This document shows positions 44,982-52,960 of a stretch of 64,000 nucleotides of DNA, in pieces. The translations under genes were made by a program, and so were the position numbers. Each line of letters begins with the position of its first letter. Position 1 is the first letter of the stretch. The notes beneath the pieces are model-generated. The model saw only the letters and a list, made by a program, of their open reading frames with translations, was not told the origin of the DNA and made no database searches. Origin of the DNA: Liquorilactobacillus mali (GTDB lineage: Bacteria > Bacillota > Bacilli > Lactobacillales > Lactobacillaceae); assembly GCF_001437155.1 (NCBI RefSeq), contig NZ_JQAR01000006.1:39380-103379 (forward strand), in the 5' to 3' direction.

Positions 44982-45422
44982 CTAACTCTTCGATATCTCT
45001 AGCGCTTTTTTCAGAATATCCTTATTGGACTCTGCAGCAGAGGTATTGGCCTCATAGGTTCTCATAGTCTGAATCATATTAACCATCTGATCCGACAAAT
45101 TTACATTAGACATATGCACATATCCATTTTGATCTGCATCCGCATTTGTGGGATCATATTCCACCTTATCCGTATTGTCTTGGGATATTCCTGTAACTTT
45201 CACACCATAACTCATTTGTGAACCAACTCCCGTGTTGGATTCCCCAGCCGCTTGAGCGTTTTTCAAACTCTCACCAAACTGTACAGTTTTGCTCTTGTAT
45301 GCTCCACCTTCTGCAGTATGTGTTGTATTCACATTTGCAATATTAGTCGAGATTGTATCGAGTTTTAATCGTTCCAATGCTAATCCGCTAGCATTTATCT
45401 CTAACCCATTAAATACACTCAT
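44982..45422 (-). CDS. flgC: Flagellar proximal rod protein FlgC
   Basis: A 146-residue rod protein with MSVFNGLEINASGLALERLKLDTISTNIANVNTT, YDPTNADADQNGYVHMSNVNLSDQMVNMIQTMRTYEANTSAAESNKDILKKALEI. This is the classical FlgC end. Confidence 0.97.
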   Translation of the reverse strand: MSVFNGLEINASGLALERLKLDTISTNIANVNTTHTAEGGAYKSKTVQFGESLKNAQAAGESNTGVGSQMSYGVKVTGISQDNTDKVEYDPTNADADQNGYVHMSNVNLSDQMVNMIQTMRTYEANTSAAESNKDILKKALEISKS

Positions 45423-45445
45423 TCATGCCACCCCCTGAATTTAAA

Positions 45446-45805
45446 CTAGTTATTAAGTACATAATTAAGCATTTGATAACGCCCATTCAGCTGAGATACT
45501 ATCGAGCTGTAATAGAGTTCGTTCGTTGATTGATTAACCATTTCTACATCCAAATCAACATTGTTTCCATTCTCATTAACTGAAGTTGTGTTGTCAGTTG
45601 TTACTTGGGCCTGACTAGTCGAGTTTGCACCTATGTGGTTCTCCTTGGTTGTAGTCAGATTTAAAGCCGTTGCCAGTTGGTTCTCAAATTCTACTCGTTT
45701 TGCCTTATAATTACTCGTATTTACATTTGCAATATTGGACGATATAGTTTCGGATCTAAGAGCAGATGCATCTAGTGAATTTTTTAATATATTTGAAATA
45801 TCCAT
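45446..45805 (-). CDS. flgB: Flagellar proximal rod protein FlgB
   Basis: A 119-residue rod protein: ALRSETISSNIANVNTSNYKAKRVEFENQL, NNVDLDVEMVNQSTNELYYSSIVSQLNGRYQMLNYVL. It is the first gene of the long early operon. The ribosome site is weak (GAAGTGATG), which may limit translation of the first gene. Confidence 0.96.
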   Translation of the reverse strand: MDISNILKNSLDASALRSETISSNIANVNTSNYKAKRVEFENQLATALNLTTTKENHIGANSTSQAQVTTDNTTSVNENGNNVDLDVEMVNQSTNELYYSSIVSQLNGRYQMLNYVLNN

Positions 45806-45844
45806 CGAACATCACTTCAGCTTTCTTAATGTTTTTTTAATAGT

Positions 45845-45879
45845 TTTGTAAATAATTCGTAAGCAATTTGTAAATAATT
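45845..45879. repeat. Two 13-bp direct repeats in the flgB leader, 22 bp apart
   Basis: TTTGTAAATAATT occurs at 45845-45857 and again, identical, at 45867-45879. The 22-bp period is about two helical turns, so two proteins could bind on the same face. It lies between the flgB promoter and its ATG. Confidence 0.7.
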
Positions 45880-45909
45880 TTAAATATTTTGTGCTTATTT
45901 AATAACAAA

Positions 45910-45938
45910 ATTATACATTTTATGTCGTCGGTTAGCAA
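45910..45938 (-). promoter_or_regulatory. Likely sigma-A promoter of the early flagellar operon (flgB)
   Basis: Minus strand TTGCTA (45933-45938), 17 bases, TATAAT (45910-45915). The -10 is perfect. It would give a leader of about 98 bases that carries the direct repeats. No sigma-28 site is seen here, as expected for an early operon. Confidence 0.6.
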
Positions 45939-46007
45939 TATAATCTCAGCCTTTTACTGCTCTCAGTTATTGTAACCTTAAGCATTGTTAGCGACTTGTT
46001 TTTGCTT

Positions 46008-46029
46008 ATTATTCAAAAAAATGAATAAT
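46008..46029. promoter_or_regulatory. Palindrome in the flgB-motA intergenic region
   Basis: ATTATTCA-AAAAAA-TGAATAAT, perfect 8-bp arms. It sits between the divergent flgB and motA promoters in an AT-rich stretch. Otherwise the 436-base gap (45806-46241) holds only the two promoters and the direct repeats. Confidence 0.4.
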
Positions 46030-46170
46030 ATAATATATCTACATAATAAAAAATTATCATATTATTAATTATGTAATTATGAGCTCAATCTTATTCTTTT
46101 TTATTTATTTTAATTTTCGTTAAAGTAAATTGTGCAATTCGGGTATTTTATAAGCCACTTATGTCCGTGT

Positions 46171-46196
46171 TAAATTTTTTATTTCTTAACCGATAT
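46171..46196 (+). promoter_or_regulatory. Sigma-28 promoter of motAB
   Basis: An exact TAAA (46171-46174), 15 bases, CCGATAT (46190-46196), 45 bases before the motA start. This is identical in consensus to the flagellin site. Confidence 0.92.
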
Positions 46197-46241
46197 AAAC
46201 AGTAGACTCGATTCTACTATTAATCAGGAGGCACACTCTCA

Positions 46242-47036
46242 ATGGATTTTTTTCTACTAATCGGTATTATACTTGGCTTTATCGCAATAACAGTGGGTAT
46301 GGTTTTAAAAGGAGCAAGCATAGCTGTCCTGTTAAATCCGGAGGCCATGATTGTTATTTTTGTAGGCATCATAGCTGCTGTTATAAATAGTTACCCATCT
46401 AGTGAATTGAAGAAGGTTCCTAAGATGTTGCTTATTTTAATAAAGACGAAGAAATTCGACAATCAAAAACTCATCTCCGAAATAGTCGATTTATCCAATA
46501 TTGCTCGTCGTGATGGTCTTCTTGCCTTGGAGTCACAAAGAGAGGGATTAGATGATCCTTTTCTAGAGCGAGGACTTGAAATGGTTATTGATGGTCTAGA
46601 AGAAAAACAAATTAGAGAAATAATGGAAAATGAAATTGAAGGTATGGATGAGCGCCACAGAAAAAGTGCGGGAATCTTCAAAACCGCGGGAACCACTTCT
46701 CCAACGCTTGGAGTTATGGGTGCAGTAATTGGGCTGATTGGTGCACTAGGTAACCTTAACAATGTAAATGCTTTGGGAACCTCCATTTCCTCGGCGTTTG
46801 TTGCAACTTTATATGGTATTTTTTTCGGATATGTGATTTTAATACCCTTCAATTCAAGACTACTTGTTAAATCTGAAAAAGAGATTGAACATCTCACTTT
46901 GGTTCTTGAAGGAGTCATCGCCATTCAATCCGGTGCTTCAGCAAGTAGTATTGAAAAAAAGCTGTATAGTCTCACTAGTGAAAAGAAATCAAACAATAAA
47001 AAGGATTCTGCAGATGAAAAAACGAAAGAAGAATGA
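46242..47036 (+). CDS. motA: Flagellar stator protein MotA
   Basis: A 264-residue protein with four membrane helices. Helix 1 is FFLLIGIILGFIAITVGMVL, and the conserved proline block AGTTSPTLGVMGAVIGLIGAL begins helix 3. The cytoplasmic loop has RRDGLLALESQREGLDDPFLERGLEMVIDG. It forms the proton stator with MotB and pushes FliG. It has AGGAGG and its own sigma-28 promoter, divergent from the main locus. Confidence 0.97.
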   Translation: MDFFLLIGIILGFIAITVGMVLKGASIAVLLNPEAMIVIFVGIIAAVINSYPSSELKKVPKMLLILIKTKKFDNQKLISEIVDLSNIARRDGLLALESQREGLDDPFLERGLEMVIDGLEEKQIREIMENEIEGMDERHRKSAGIFKTAGTTSPTLGVMGAVIGLIGALGNLNNVNALGTSISSAFVATLYGIFFGYVILIPFNSRLLVKSEKEIEHLTLVLEGVIAIQSGASASSIEKKLYSLTSEKKSNNKKDSADEKTKEE

Positions 47037-47784
47037 AGAACACATCGACGAAGGTTGGTTATTACCATATTCTGATATGCTGACACTCTTATTAGCATTG
47101 TTCATTGTTTTATTTGCGATGGCTAAAGTTGATACTAAAAAATTCCAAGAATTCAAATCCGAATTTGGCACATTGCTGTCAACACATCAGTCAACAGATT
47201 CTATTGTGAGTGTAGGCAAAAAAAACAAGTCCCAAGGTTCTGCCTTAAACTCCGCTATAAGTTCTGCTTCTTCACTTGATAATTCATCGTCAATTAGCTC
47301 TCAACAGTCAGCGGATAATCAGCTAGAGGCTATTCGACAACAATTGACCGTAAATCTTCAGAATGCTGGTTTAACCAACAGCGTATCAGTCTACATAAAA
47401 AGCAATGATTTGCACATAGTTATAAATAGCAGCATCTTGTTTGACTCTGGTAGTGCAACTCTATCAGAGAGCACGCAGAACCTATTAACTTCATTATTTA
47501 ACCCCCTTAAGGCAGTTAATACTAACCCTATTATCATCGCCGGCTATACCGATAACCAGCCTTTAAAATCAACTGCTATTTATAAATCTAATTGGGAACT
47601 TAGCTCTGCACGTGCAATATCTGTGATGGACTTTTTCGTAAGTAATAAGGTTTTCAATGAGGGCAACATATCAATTCAGGCTTATGGTGAGAACAAGCCT
47701 AAAGACACAAATTCAACTGCCGTCGGTCGTTCCAATAACCGACGTGTGGAGATAATAGTCGAAAAAACTTCATCGAGTTATTGA
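47014..47784 (+). CDS. motB: Flagellar stator protein MotB
   Basis: A 256-residue protein: a basic N-terminus, one membrane helix with proton-carrying Asp21 (LPYSDMLTLLLALFIVLFAMAKVD), a Ser-rich linker and a C-terminal OmpA-like peptidoglycan-binding domain (SSILFDSGSATL, AGYTDNQPL, NWELSSARA, GRSNNRRVEI). The ATG at 47014 lies inside the motA end with AAAGGA before it; the longer ORF from 46864 is not used. Confidence 0.97.
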   Translation: MKKRKKNEEHIDEGWLLPYSDMLTLLLALFIVLFAMAKVDTKKFQEFKSEFGTLLSTHQSTDSIVSVGKKNKSQGSALNSAISSASSLDNSSSISSQQSADNQLEAIRQQLTVNLQNAGLTNSVSVYIKSNDLHIVINSSILFDSGSATLSESTQNLLTSLFNPLKAVNTNPIIIAGYTDNQPLKSTAIYKSNWELSSARAISVMDFFVSNKVFNEGNISIQAYGENKPKDTNSTAVGRSNNRRVEIIVEKTSSSY

Positions 47785-47895
47785 CCATTTATTTGGGCCT
47801 TAATACCAGTTAACAAAAAGCAGCTAAAATCAAACACCTTTTATATCAATTACGAAACTAAAAGCTGTGTTTGTATCATAAGTTATTGAAATTAG

Positions 47896-47944
47896 AAAAA
47901 GGACCTAGTGAAAATCTAGAAACGATTTTCACTAGGTCCTTTTT
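47896..47944 (+). terminator. Strong terminator of motAB
   Basis: A perfect 16-bp stem (GGACCTAGTGAAAATC and its complement) around a seven-base loop, with T5 after and A5 before. It lies 110 bases past motB. The rest of 47785-48146 (362 bases) shows no gene that I can support. Confidence 0.92.
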
Positions 47945-48146
47945 AAATTTTGAACATATTATGAATTAATTTTTCAACAACTACTGTCAGCAACTATGAT
48001 AAAAGTACTGTATAAATTGATATGACTAACATCATAATCTCCCCAGAAAAGTTTGTGCTGTAAGCACTCAAATTGAATCAGGTATCTTAATTTTACCACC
48101 CAAATGAAGTTGAGCTAACAGTACCTAAAGCCCATCAGACTCAATA

Positions 48147-48626
48147 CTAATGATTTGAAAAACTTAGGTGCTGATATTTGGGGTTACCAGAACAGGTTGT
48201 CATGTAATCATTTCTCACCAAAATTCCATCTATAATACTTTTTAATGAAATTTTCTTCATTTCTGATTCTGCTGCATTCTGTATCTTAGAATATTCAACC
48301 TCTAAGACGCTCTGAATATTCCCACCGACAAGGCAATTTGGATTAGTCTTATCATCCACATGAAGCAAGTTATGTTCATCCGTGATTGCGCTATAGATAT
48401 CGAATAAGGAGATTTCAATGCTGTCTCTCGCTAAAATTGGCTGTGCTACTCCTTTTTGTGTTACCAAAAGCCCACCACGAGTCAGATACATCATCAATCT
48501 TCTCACAAGACTCGGGTTAGAGTTAATGCTTTTAGCAATTTCACTACTTGACAAAGTTTGTCCTTTGCATATCTCAATATATGCCATGATATGCACAGCA
48601 TCACTTAATTTATGAGAATACTTCAT
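48147..48626 (-). CDS. Rrf2 family transcriptional regulator
   Basis: A 159-residue Rrf2 protein. The winged HTH has YSHKLSDAVHIMAYI, LSSSEIAKSINSNPSLVRRLMMYLTRGGLL and the wing VTQKGVAQPILAR. The C-terminal helix has only one cysteine (NPNCLVGG), so it probably does not hold an Fe-S cluster; it is like the YwnA/YwgB type. ATG 48626 has AGAGGG. It is downstream of, and probably cotranscribed with, the NmrA-type oxidoreductase gene, whose promoter has a dyad. Confidence 0.9.
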   Translation of the reverse strand: MKYSHKLSDAVHIMAYIEICKGQTLSSSEIAKSINSNPSLVRRLMMYLTRGGLLVTQKGVAQPILARDSIEISLFDIYSAITDEHNLLHVDDKTNPNCLVGGNIQSVLEVEYSKIQNAAESEMKKISLKSIIDGILVRNDYMTTCSGNPKYQHLSFSNH

Positions 48627-48663
48627 ATTATCCCTCTCTCTCATGCTAGGAAATTAAAAAACA

Positions 48664-49509
48664 TTATATCTCTAACAAAGCTTCCTTTAATGCGGTTGGT
48701 TCCCTACCTAGGACATCGGCCAAATCTCGATCAGTTTCTGTAAGTTCACCATCTTTAATCAAATTTTGAATCATTAAGACAACATCAGCAGTTTTCCCTA
48801 ATCCAGCCCTATTCAATTCAATTCGATACTCATCATCAGACAGGGACTCGACTTTGAACTGTCTCTTAGAAATACTAGCAATCGTTTTGGCAAGATCGGC
48901 AAAAGAAAGTGAATTACCAGCAAATTCATACACTGTCTTCGGAATTTCTGTTACCAAGACTTTTGCCGCTGCTTCCGCATATTCTCGTTCAAGCGCCCAT
49001 CCAACACGCCCATCACCAGCTGAATATTGAAAAGGATGACCAGCAAAAGCTCCCTTTATAAGATCAGTTTCATTCTCCAAATACCAGTTGTTCCTTAAGA
49101 AAGCATGTCTTAATCCACTGTCAGTCAATGCTTTTTCCGTAATTTTATGATCTGCCGCTAAAGGACTCTTAGCCCGATCTGCATGGGGAAAGCTTGTATA
49201 TGCAACAAAGTTTACTCCTGCATTTTGTGCTGCTTGTACAACGTTCAAATGCTGCTTGTCACGCGGGTAATTTTTGCCTGGAATCGATGAGATAAAGAGC
49301 AGTCTGCTGATACCTGTAAATGCTTCTTCTAGGCCTTTTTCATCAGTGTAGTCTGCCTGACGAATTTCAACTCCAGAGGGTAGAACTTTTTCAGCCTTCT
49401 TTGTATTGCGGGCAAATGCCACAATATCTTCCTTATTAACCAATTCAGTCAAATATTCGACTGCCTTCCTACCAAATTTACCTGTCGCTGCAGTAACTCC
49501 GTATTTCAT
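48664..49509 (-). CDS. NmrA family NAD(P)H-binding oxidoreductase (YtfG/QorB-like)
   Basis: A 281-residue protein with GVTAATGKFGRKAVEYL (NADP-binding), DIVAFARNTKKAEKV, EIRQADYTDEKGLEEAF, SRLLFISSIPG and the family end LADVLGREPTALKEALLE. These are quinone or aldehyde reductases of the NmrA/HSCARG type. Followed by the Rrf2 gene. Likely part of a redox or electrophile response. Confidence 0.9.
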   Translation of the reverse strand: MKYGVTAATGKFGRKAVEYLTELVNKEDIVAFARNTKKAEKVLPSGVEIRQADYTDEKGLEEAFTGISRLLFISSIPGKNYPRDKQHLNVVQAAQNAGVNFVAYTSFPHADRAKSPLAADHKITEKALTDSGLRHAFLRNNWYLENETDLIKGAFAGHPFQYSAGDGRVGWALEREYAEAAAKVLVTEIPKTVYEFAGNSLSFADLAKTIASISKRQFKVESLSDDEYRIELNRAGLGKTADVVLMIQNLIKDGELTETDRDLADVLGREPTALKEALLEI

Positions 49510-49544
49510 ATGAGATTACCTCCTGTATTTTTTTAAAGCACAAC

Positions 49545-49565
49545 ATGTTATTTACAAAGTAACAT
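49545..49565 (-). promoter_or_regulatory. 21-bp dyad operator (copy B) before the NmrA-type gene
   Basis: ATGTTA-N9-TAACAT, with 8 of 10 symmetric positions. It matches the site at 11781-11801 in 18 of 21 positions. A possible promoter TTGCCA (49579-49584) with 17-base spacing would place the operator over the -10 and start. The neighbouring Rrf2 protein is the likely binder. Confidence 0.6.
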
Positions 49566-49616
49566 AGAAAAAAACTATTGGCAATTATCCAGCTTATGTT
49601 GTTTCTCCATGAAAAT

Positions 49617-49763
49617 GAGAGTGTGCATAAGTCGATTGCATTTGAATACTGACACAAAATTATGAACATTTTGAGGTTAGACAGGGAATTGGAGTTTAGA
49701 AAAGATATTTATCTGACACAAAATAGAAGAGCCAGATCAAAAGTTAAATTTTGACCTGACCCC
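49617..49763 (+). repeat. Dispersed non-coding repeat, copy 2
   Basis: The longest copy. It starts GAGAGTGTGCATAAGTCGAT, has TTGAGGTTAGACAGGGAAT in the middle, and ends with a TCAAAAGTTAAATTTTGA hairpin. It shares its first part with 13073-13130 and its second part with 51141-51250 (reverse strand). The hairpin may also end the GPH symporter transcript. Confidence 0.6.
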
Positions 49764-49787
49764 ATCTGCTACTCATTTTAAGTACTC

Positions 49788-51113
49788 TTAATTATCAGAA
49801 TTAATCTCTGCTTGCAACTTGCTCTCGTTGTAAAAATGTAAAACAACAATCATTAAAATATAGATAATGAGTGGTATCCAGACATAATTCATATTTATCA
49901 TCTTTAAAGTTGCCAAGTTCTGCTTAGCATTTGGCACATAACCAGCAACATCAAACAAGCCGGCAGTAATTAGGCCGCTCAAACCTAGACCTAAATTAAC
50001 GCCTAATATATTTGCAGACGAGAGCACACCTTCTGCTTGTATTCCCAGCACTACCCCATAACGAATCGTATCTGCAATCATAATTGAGACCAGCCCAACA
50101 ATAATTCCATTACCAATAGAGTTAATGAGAATACCGCCAAAAATAATAATCAAATTACTTAAGTATACACCACCAGCTAAAATAAATTGTCCAATCAACG
50201 CAGTAATCATACCTAGAGTCATTACCTTTTTCTTATCATGTTTAATAGTTAATCTTATTAATAAGATTACGCCAATCAGCGATGAAAAAGTAAAACTGCT
50301 TGCCCATGGAACTAAGTCAGCATTATTCCACACATATTTAAAATAATAAATTGTCGTCTGATTCTTGATACCTGTAACTAACCAAAAAAGTAATATAACC
50401 ACAGATAGGACAATCCATGGAGTGTTTTTCTTTAGCATCCCCACCACTTTTGATAATGGCTGGTGGGCAATCTCCTTAACCGTGAATCGCTCTCGAATTT
50501 GGAAGAAAGTATTTAAAATCAGGATCAATGAAATAATTCCAAATAAAATAATCGTCCATAAAAATCCTATTCTTTCGTTTCCGCTTCCAAAAAGTGCTAC
50601 AAGAGGGACTGTGAACACAGAAACAATGATTTGTCCAGTGCTTCCTCCAAATTGACGAATAACCCCCAGCAGGGTTATTTCCCTTGGATTCTGTGTCATC
50701 GTCGGTAATACCGATGTTATTGGTGAATTAACTGTCGTGTAAAAAAAGCCTAAGCCTAAATAAGTGACATATGCCCAAATCAATTTACCGTGTTCAGAAA
50801 AGTTTGGTGTTGCAAATGTTAAAATTGCAAAGGCAACATAAGGAACAGCATACCACAAAAAGAAAGGCCTGCTTTTCCCAAATCTCGAACGTGTATTATC
50901 AATCATAATACCTACAATGATGCTTCCAATTACATCAGCAATTCGCGCGACGATAAATAAAACTGCTACTGCTCCTGAATTTAAACCATATACATCCGTA
51001 TAAAAGTAAAGAAGATATGTTGTCATTACCTGAAAAACAAGATTATCTGCGCCATCACTCAATCCATAACTAATTCTTTCAGGCCATTTCGTTTGCCATT
51101 TATTCTTTTCCAC
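49788..51113 (-). CDS. GPH family sugar:cation symporter
   Basis: A 441-residue protein with 12 membrane helices. Family motifs: RISYGLSDGADNLVFQVMTTYLLYFYTDVYGL, ADVIGSIIVGIMIDNTRSRFGKSRPFFLW and SPITSVLPTMTQNPREITLLGVIRQFGGSTGQ. It is a glycoside-pentoside-hexuronide transporter such as XylP/MelB types, without the C-terminal IIA domain. No sugar hydrolase is adjacent, so the substrate is open. It is flanked by inverted copies of a repeat. Confidence 0.9.
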   Translation of the reverse strand: MEKNKWQTKWPERISYGLSDGADNLVFQVMTTYLLYFYTDVYGLNSGAVAVLFIVARIADVIGSIIVGIMIDNTRSRFGKSRPFFLWYAVPYVAFAILTFATPNFSEHGKLIWAYVTYLGLGFFYTTVNSPITSVLPTMTQNPREITLLGVIRQFGGSTGQIIVSVFTVPLVALFGSGNERIGFLWTIILFGIISLILILNTFFQIRERFTVKEIAHQPLSKVVGMLKKNTPWIVLSVVILLFWLVTGIKNQTTIYYFKYVWNNADLVPWASSFTFSSLIGVILLIRLTIKHDKKKVMTLGMITALIGQFILAGGVYLSNLIIIFGGILINSIGNGIIVGLVSIMIADTIRYGVVLGIQAEGVLSSANILGVNLGLGLSGLITAGLFDVAGYVPNAKQNLATLKMINMNYVWIPLIIYILMIVVLHFYNESKLQAEINSDN

Positions 51114-51140
51114 TAATAGGATTTCCCCCTTTATTTACGA

Positions 51141-51250
51141 GACTCAAGTTGAGTCAAAAGTTGAATTTTAAGCTAGTACTTTTATGATTCTGGATAAACA
51201 TGTTCCACAAATCAAGATTCCCCGTCTAACTTCAACGACTTAGTTCTCTC
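51141..51250 (-). repeat. Dispersed non-coding repeat, copy 3 (inverted)
   Basis: Read on the minus strand it gives TTGAAGTTAGACGGGGAATC, later TTTATCCAGAATCATAAAAG and a GTC-AAAAGTT-type end, aligned with the second half of copy 2. The AT-rich middle part of copy 2 is missing. It lies just before the GPH symporter gene. Confidence 0.55.
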
Positions 51251-51276
51251 TTTTAGTCCCAGATTAATATCAATTT

Positions 51277-51774
51277 TTATTTCTGTTTTTGACTACTCAA
51301 TTCTTCAATTACTATATGATTGACCCACATCCATGCCATATGTCCCAGTACCTCAGATACATGTTCCTCCATAGGTTGGTCCTTTGCAGCAGGAACTGTT
51401 CCCATTGCTGGCATTAATCCAACATGTGTTGCAGCCCAAACACCCAAGCCAAATAAGGTCCCTTGTCCTGCTTTAATTACCGGCACATAATGGCCAGCGA
51501 CACTATAAACCATTCCAAAAGTTGCTGAAAAGCCAAAATGAATAATGAAACTCGCCCATGGCATCTCATGACCTGAGTAGGTATAAGTAGCATGTGTAAC
51601 AGACTTTGGAATGCCCAATTGCTGCATAAAAGTTTGTGGTGGATTAGTTGCGTCTCTTTCTGGTGTCCTAGGTGGCAACAAATTTTCCCACCCTAATTTA
51701 ACAAATCCTGATACAATTCCCGCTACCCCACCAATTACAAGGGCATCTTTTAAATCAAAATTTTTCTTTCCCAT
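51277..51774 (-). CDS. YagU family (DUF1440) membrane protein
   Basis: A 165-residue protein with four hydrophobic stretches: ALVIGGVAGIVSGFVKLGWENLLPPRTPERD near the start, then ASFIIHFGFSATFGMVYSVAGHYVP, GTLFGLGVWAATHVGLMPAMG and EVLGHMAWMWVNHIVIEEL. It matches YagU of E. coli, an inner membrane protein linked to acid resistance. Function in Gram-positives is not known. It has a good AAAGGAG site. Confidence 0.85.
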   Translation of the reverse strand: MGKKNFDLKDALVIGGVAGIVSGFVKLGWENLLPPRTPERDATNPPQTFMQQLGIPKSVTHATYTYSGHEMPWASFIIHFGFSATFGMVYSVAGHYVPVIKAGQGTLFGLGVWAATHVGLMPAMGTVPAAKDQPMEEHVSEVLGHMAWMWVNHIVIEELSSQKQK

Positions 51775-51963
51775 TTGAATAATTCTCCTTTCAAATACTG
51801 AAATAAGTTTAGCCTATTTATTTAAATTTTGCTATCATTTCGTTTCCATATTATTTTTAATCTTTGTTTGCAGATCTATGATTGGATTCGTTATTAAAAT
51901 ATTATAAAAATGATTATTAACTTATTTTTTCATTCATTTTAAAAAAAGGGTGTTATTCCAAGA

Positions 51964-51979
51964 TATAATTGTATACAAT
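51964..51979 (+). promoter_or_regulatory. -10 box and overlapping palindrome before the nucleoside hydrolase
   Basis: TATAAT (51964-51969) overlaps the perfect 12-bp palindrome ATTGTATACAAT (51968-51979). A GntR-type repressor could bind TTGTATACAA and cover the transcription start. The -35 is poor. The gap between yagU and this gene (51775-52014) shows no gene. Confidence 0.5.
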
Positions 51980-52014
51980 ACATTTTACATGGTTGTTTTA
52001 GAGGAGGATTTTTT

Positions 52015-52944
52015 ATGAAGAAGATTATTATCGATTGTGATCCGGGACACGACGATGCTTTGGCGCTTGTCATGGCAGTTGCAGCTCCTGAACTTGATAT
52101 TTTAGCAGTAACGACGTCAGCTGGAAACCAGACTCCCGATAAAACGCTTAATAATGCAATGCGCATGTTAACTTTACTAAAACAGAGTGATATTCCTGTT
52201 GCCGGTGGTAATAAAAAACCGCTAATGCAAGACTTGATAATTGCAGAAAATGTTCATGGTAAAACTGGACTTGATGGTGCAATATTACCAGAACCTGATT
52301 TTGCGCCGGTAAACATTCCCGCAATTCAACTAATTGCAGAAACTCTTGGCTCTTCTATAGACCCAGTTACTTTAGTTGTAACTGGTCCAATGACTAATAT
52401 CGCCCTCTTTTTGCAAATTTATCCGCAATTAAAAACAAAAATTGAACAGATTGTATTCATGGGAGGCGCTATGAATACTGGAAATTACACACCCAGCTCT
52501 GAATTCAACATTGCCGTTGATCCTGAATCCGCAAAAATTGTTATAAATTCAGGAATCCCTCTTGTTATGGCTGGGTTAAATTTAACTCATCAAGCACAAA
52601 TTTACCCAAGCGAAGTGGAAAATATTCGCAGAATCCATAACGAAGTTGCACGCAGCGTAGTTGGTCAACTGGACTTCTATGGTATTTATTATGGACAAGA
52701 CAAACTGGGCTTCAAAGGGATCCCTCTTCATGATCCTTGCACAATTGCTTGGCTCCAACACCCTGAATACTTTGAGGGAACAGATTACAACGTCGATGTT
52801 GAAGTAGCTGGAACGTTGACACGCGGTGAAACTGTTGTTGACCGGTTCAACTTACTAAACCTCCCTCAAAATGTTCATGTATTAACCGCAATTAAGCGGC
52901 AAGAATTTATCCAATTACTTACAGATGCAATTGCTTCATTCTAA
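52015..52944 (+). CDS. Inosine-uridine preferring nucleoside hydrolase
   Basis: A 309-residue protein of normal length. It begins with the calcium-binding motif DCDPGHDDALAL (residues 7-18), then VHGKTGLDGA, TGPMTNIALFLQIYPQL, IVFMGGAMNTGNYTPSSEFNIAVDPESAKIV and HDPCTIAWL. It cleaves ribonucleosides to ribose and base (Rih type). GAGGAGG site. Probably cotranscribed with the GNAT gene. Confidence 0.93.
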   Translation: MKKIIIDCDPGHDDALALVMAVAAPELDILAVTTSAGNQTPDKTLNNAMRMLTLLKQSDIPVAGGNKKPLMQDLIIAENVHGKTGLDGAILPEPDFAPVNIPAIQLIAETLGSSIDPVTLVVTGPMTNIALFLQIYPQLKTKIEQIVFMGGAMNTGNYTPSSEFNIAVDPESAKIVINSGIPLVMAGLNLTHQAQIYPSEVENIRRIHNEVARSVVGQLDFYGIYYGQDKLGFKGIPLHDPCTIAWLQHPEYFEGTDYNVDVEVAGTLTRGETVVDRFNLLNLPQNVHVLTAIKRQEFIQLLTDAIASF

Positions 52945-52960
52945 AAAAGGAAGTGGAAAT

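Noticed and set aside
47945..48146. Possible small gene or insertion remnant after the motB terminator
   Set aside because: No open frame with ribosome site and no repeat ends that I recognise.
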